From JACPNK01 sp964479745 (lineage in GTDB: Bacteria; Patescibacteriota; Minisyncoccia; 2-02-FULL-40-12; IGHO2-12-FULL-4): a stretch of DNA of 6,426 bases. Below, piece by piece: positions 5,296-6,426 of this stretch. Numbering within the stretch: the first letter of the stretch is position 1; the number at the start of each line of letters is the position of its first letter. The notes under the pieces were generated by a model. That model was not told where the DNA came from. It worked only from the letters and a program-made list of their open reading frames with translations, and did not search any database. The DNA is taken from contig CAYZNJ010000041.1 in assembly GCA_964479745.1 (NCBI GenBank), positions 1-6,426 on the forward strand, in the 5' to 3' direction. The position numbers and the translations under genes were made by a program.

Positions 5296-6179
5296 ATTTT
5301 TCTTAAAACCCTTAATTTTGCGCTTCTCGCTCTTGGGTTTGACTTAACTTCCCGATAGTCGGGTTTAACAGTTTTTTTGGTTAAAATTTCCGCCAAACCC
5401 TGTTTTTGATAACTTTTGAATTTTTCCTTAACAATCCGGTCTTCCAAGGCATGGAAAGAAATAACCGTCAGTCTGCCTCCGCTTTTTAAAACCTGTATCG
5501 CGCTGTCCAGCCCTTTGGGAATATTGTCCAACTCGTCGTTTACGGCAATCCTCAGGGCCTGAAAAGTTTTTGTCGCCGGATTTATTTTTCTGTGTCCATA
5601 CCAGCGCGGCACCGAATTTTTAATTATCTCCGCCAGTTTTCTCGTGGTTGTAATCGCTTTTTCTTTTCTGGCTTCAATAATGCTCTTGGCAATCTGCCGG
5701 GCAAATTTTTCTTCGCCGTAATCCGAAATAACTTTCAGCAGATCTTCTTCGCTCCAGGTATTCACAATCTCAAGCGCTGAGAAGTCTTTTTCAGGATTAA
5801 AACGCATATCCAGCAGTTCATCTTTTTGGAAACTAAACCCTCTGCCGCTTTGATCCAAATGCCAGGAAGACATTCCTAAATCAAACAAAATTCCATCAGC
5901 TTCCAAAAACCCTTCTCTCTCGGCAATCTTTTTTAAATCTACATAACTGTCATTGACAACAACTAAATTTTTTAACTTTTCATTTTCAATTTTTAATTTA
6001 GCGGCAGAGAATAATTCCGGGGTTATCTCGATACCAAGAACCTTTCCGTTTGATTCAATCTTTTCCAGAATTGCCGCACTATGCCCCCCGCCGTCAATCG
6101 TCGCATCAATAAACTTTTCCCCCGGCTTGGGCTCAAGATATTTTAAAACCTCATCTAAAAGTACTGGGATATGTGTCAT
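5292..6179 (-). CDS. rsmH: 16S rRNA (cytosine-1402-N4)-methyltransferase RsmH (MraW)
   Basis: RsmH uses S-adenosylmethionine to methylate N4 of C1402 in 16S rRNA, in the ribosomal P site. The 295 residues are normal for the family. Motifs in order: HIPVLLDEVL (3-12); the SAM-binding loop DATIDGGGHS (25-34); FDLGMSSWHLD (99-109; usually DLGVSSxQLD) with SGRGFSF (111-117) and LDMR; NPATKTFQALRIAVNDEL, the family signature; SFHALEDRIVK near the C-terminus; and a final NPRARSAKLRVLRK. The acidic strand-end motif reads GIEITPE (49-55) where most homologues have GIDRDPE, a modest deviation. ATG at 6179 overlaps the mraZ stop as ATGA, and its own stop overlaps the next gene in the same way. Confidence 0.97.
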   Translation of the reverse strand: MTHIPVLLDEVLKYLEPKPGEKFIDATIDGGGHSAAILEKIESNGKVLGIEITPELFSAAKLKIENEKLKNLVVVNDSYVDLKKIAEREGFLEADGILFDLGMSSWHLDQSGRGFSFQKDELLDMRFNPEKDFSALEIVNTWSEEDLLKVISDYGEEKFARQIAKSIIEARKEKAITTTRKLAEIIKNSVPRWYGHRKINPATKTFQALRIAVNDELDNIPKGLDSAIQVLKSGGRLTVISFHALEDRIVKEKFKSYQKQGLAEILTKKTVKPDYREVKSNPRARSAKLRVLRKI

Positions 6180-6426
6180 ATGACGCCAAGTTCTCCCATC
6201 TTCTCGGCTATCTTATCGGCTTGGCTTTCCAGTCCCTTCTTATGCGCCTCCCATTTTTCAAAATCCCAAATTTCCAAACGGTTAAACAATCCCGCAATCA
6301 CAATTTTTTTCCCAAGCTGGGCGTATTGCTTAAGGTAGTCAGGAATTAAAATTCGCCCGAGCTGATCCGTCTCCACTTCCGAAGCGCCCGACAAAAATAT
6401 TCTTTTAAATTCTCTGGTGTCTCTTT
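6176..6426 (-). CDS. mraZ: Transcriptional regulator MraZ (N-terminus cut off by the window edge)
   Basis: The frame is open to the window edge and reads RDTREFKRIFLSGASEV, then ETDQLGRILIPDYL. This is the second SpoVT/AbrB-like half of MraZ (GA-x-EVE-x-D-xx-GRI-x-IP). About 82 residues are visible; the family is about 140-150 long, so roughly 60 N-terminal residues, with the first AbrB half, lie outside. MraZ binds direct repeats in the promoter of its own operon and controls dcw transcription; that promoter would also be outside. An apparent start inside the window at 6394 is a TTG in mid-domain and should not be used. The last codons overlap rsmH (ATGA). Confidence 0.95.
   Translation of the reverse strand, partial: RDTREFKRIFLSGASEVETDQLGRILIPDYLKQYAQLGKKIVIAGLFNRLEIWDFEKWEAHKKGLESQADKIAEKMGELGVI

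Larger units (their letters stand above)
1605..6426 (-). other. dcw (division and cell wall) operon, 5' end outside the window
   Basis: The six minus-strand genes mraZ, rsmH, ftsL-like, ftsI, murF and zinc ribbon have gaps of -4, -4, about 17-23, 4 and 23 bases, with no terminator or clear internal promoter seen between them. A single terminator follows. The order mraZ-rsmH-ftsL-ftsI is the ancestral bacterial one; murE is skipped before murF, and mraY, murD, ftsW, murG and murC do not follow. Confidence 0.85.

Noticed and set aside
5351..5363. Palindrome CCCGA-TAG-TCGGG
   Set aside because: It lies inside the rsmH coding region, encoding KPDYRE. The loop is three bases and no second copy occurs in the window, so a repeat element or terminator cannot be supported.
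1..6426. CRISPR array, insertion sequence or toxin-antitoxin pair
   Set aside because: No spaced direct repeats, transposase motifs or paired small toxin/antitoxin-like genes are visible.

Overview
The window looks like a chromosomal segment of a small-genome bacterium of the Candidate Phyla Radiation (Patescibacteria), probably a Parcubacteria- or Microgenomates-type lineage. This is an inference. It rests on a shortened division/cell-wall (dcw) gene cluster, a MurF that begins almost at its P-loop, tightly packed genes with 4-base overlaps, a tRNA gene without an encoded CCA end, and moderate-to-low GC. TGA serves as a real stop codon in several genes (mraZ, rsmH and the small genes on the left), so the UGA-to-glycine recoding of Gracilibacteria/Absconditabacteria does not apply.

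Right-hand two thirds (about 1600-6426, minus strand): a dcw operon read from right to left. The order is mraZ (cut by the window edge), rsmH, an ftsL-like gene, ftsI (class B penicillin-binding protein), murF and a small zinc-ribbon gene, ending at an intrinsic terminator around 1605-1641. The mraZ/rsmH and rsmH/ftsL junctions are ATGA overlaps. The other gaps are 4 to 23 bases, so the genes are almost certainly co-transcribed. The products cover transcriptional control of the cluster (MraZ), 16S rRNA methylation (RsmH), the septal complex (FtsL-like plus FtsI) and the last cytoplasmic ligation of the peptidoglycan precursor (MurF). murE, mraY, murD, ftsW, murG and murC, which follow ftsI in many bacteria, are not here.

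Centre (about 690-1600, plus strand): an accessory-looking patch. It holds a 221-codon gene for a helix-turn-helix protein with a LAGLIDADG-like 'ALYWAEG' motif, ending three bases before a tRNA-Glu(CTC) gene. Its start sits just behind a promoter crossed by a perfect 10-bp inverted repeat, and the transcript may be leaderless. Just upstream, on the opposite strand, lies what looks like a decayed tRNA 3' end. Together these suggest a selfish or mobile gene that settled between tRNA sequences.

Left end (1-690): an unrecognised 68-residue protein gene (minus strand) with its own promoter, a strong ribosome binding site and a terminator that contains its stop codon; a DUF2784-type membrane protein gene (minus strand); and a possible C-terminal fragment of a plus-strand gene that converges on it.

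I did not find a clear new multi-gene defence or mobile system. The most interesting place is the endonuclease-like gene between the tRNA remnant and tRNA-Glu.
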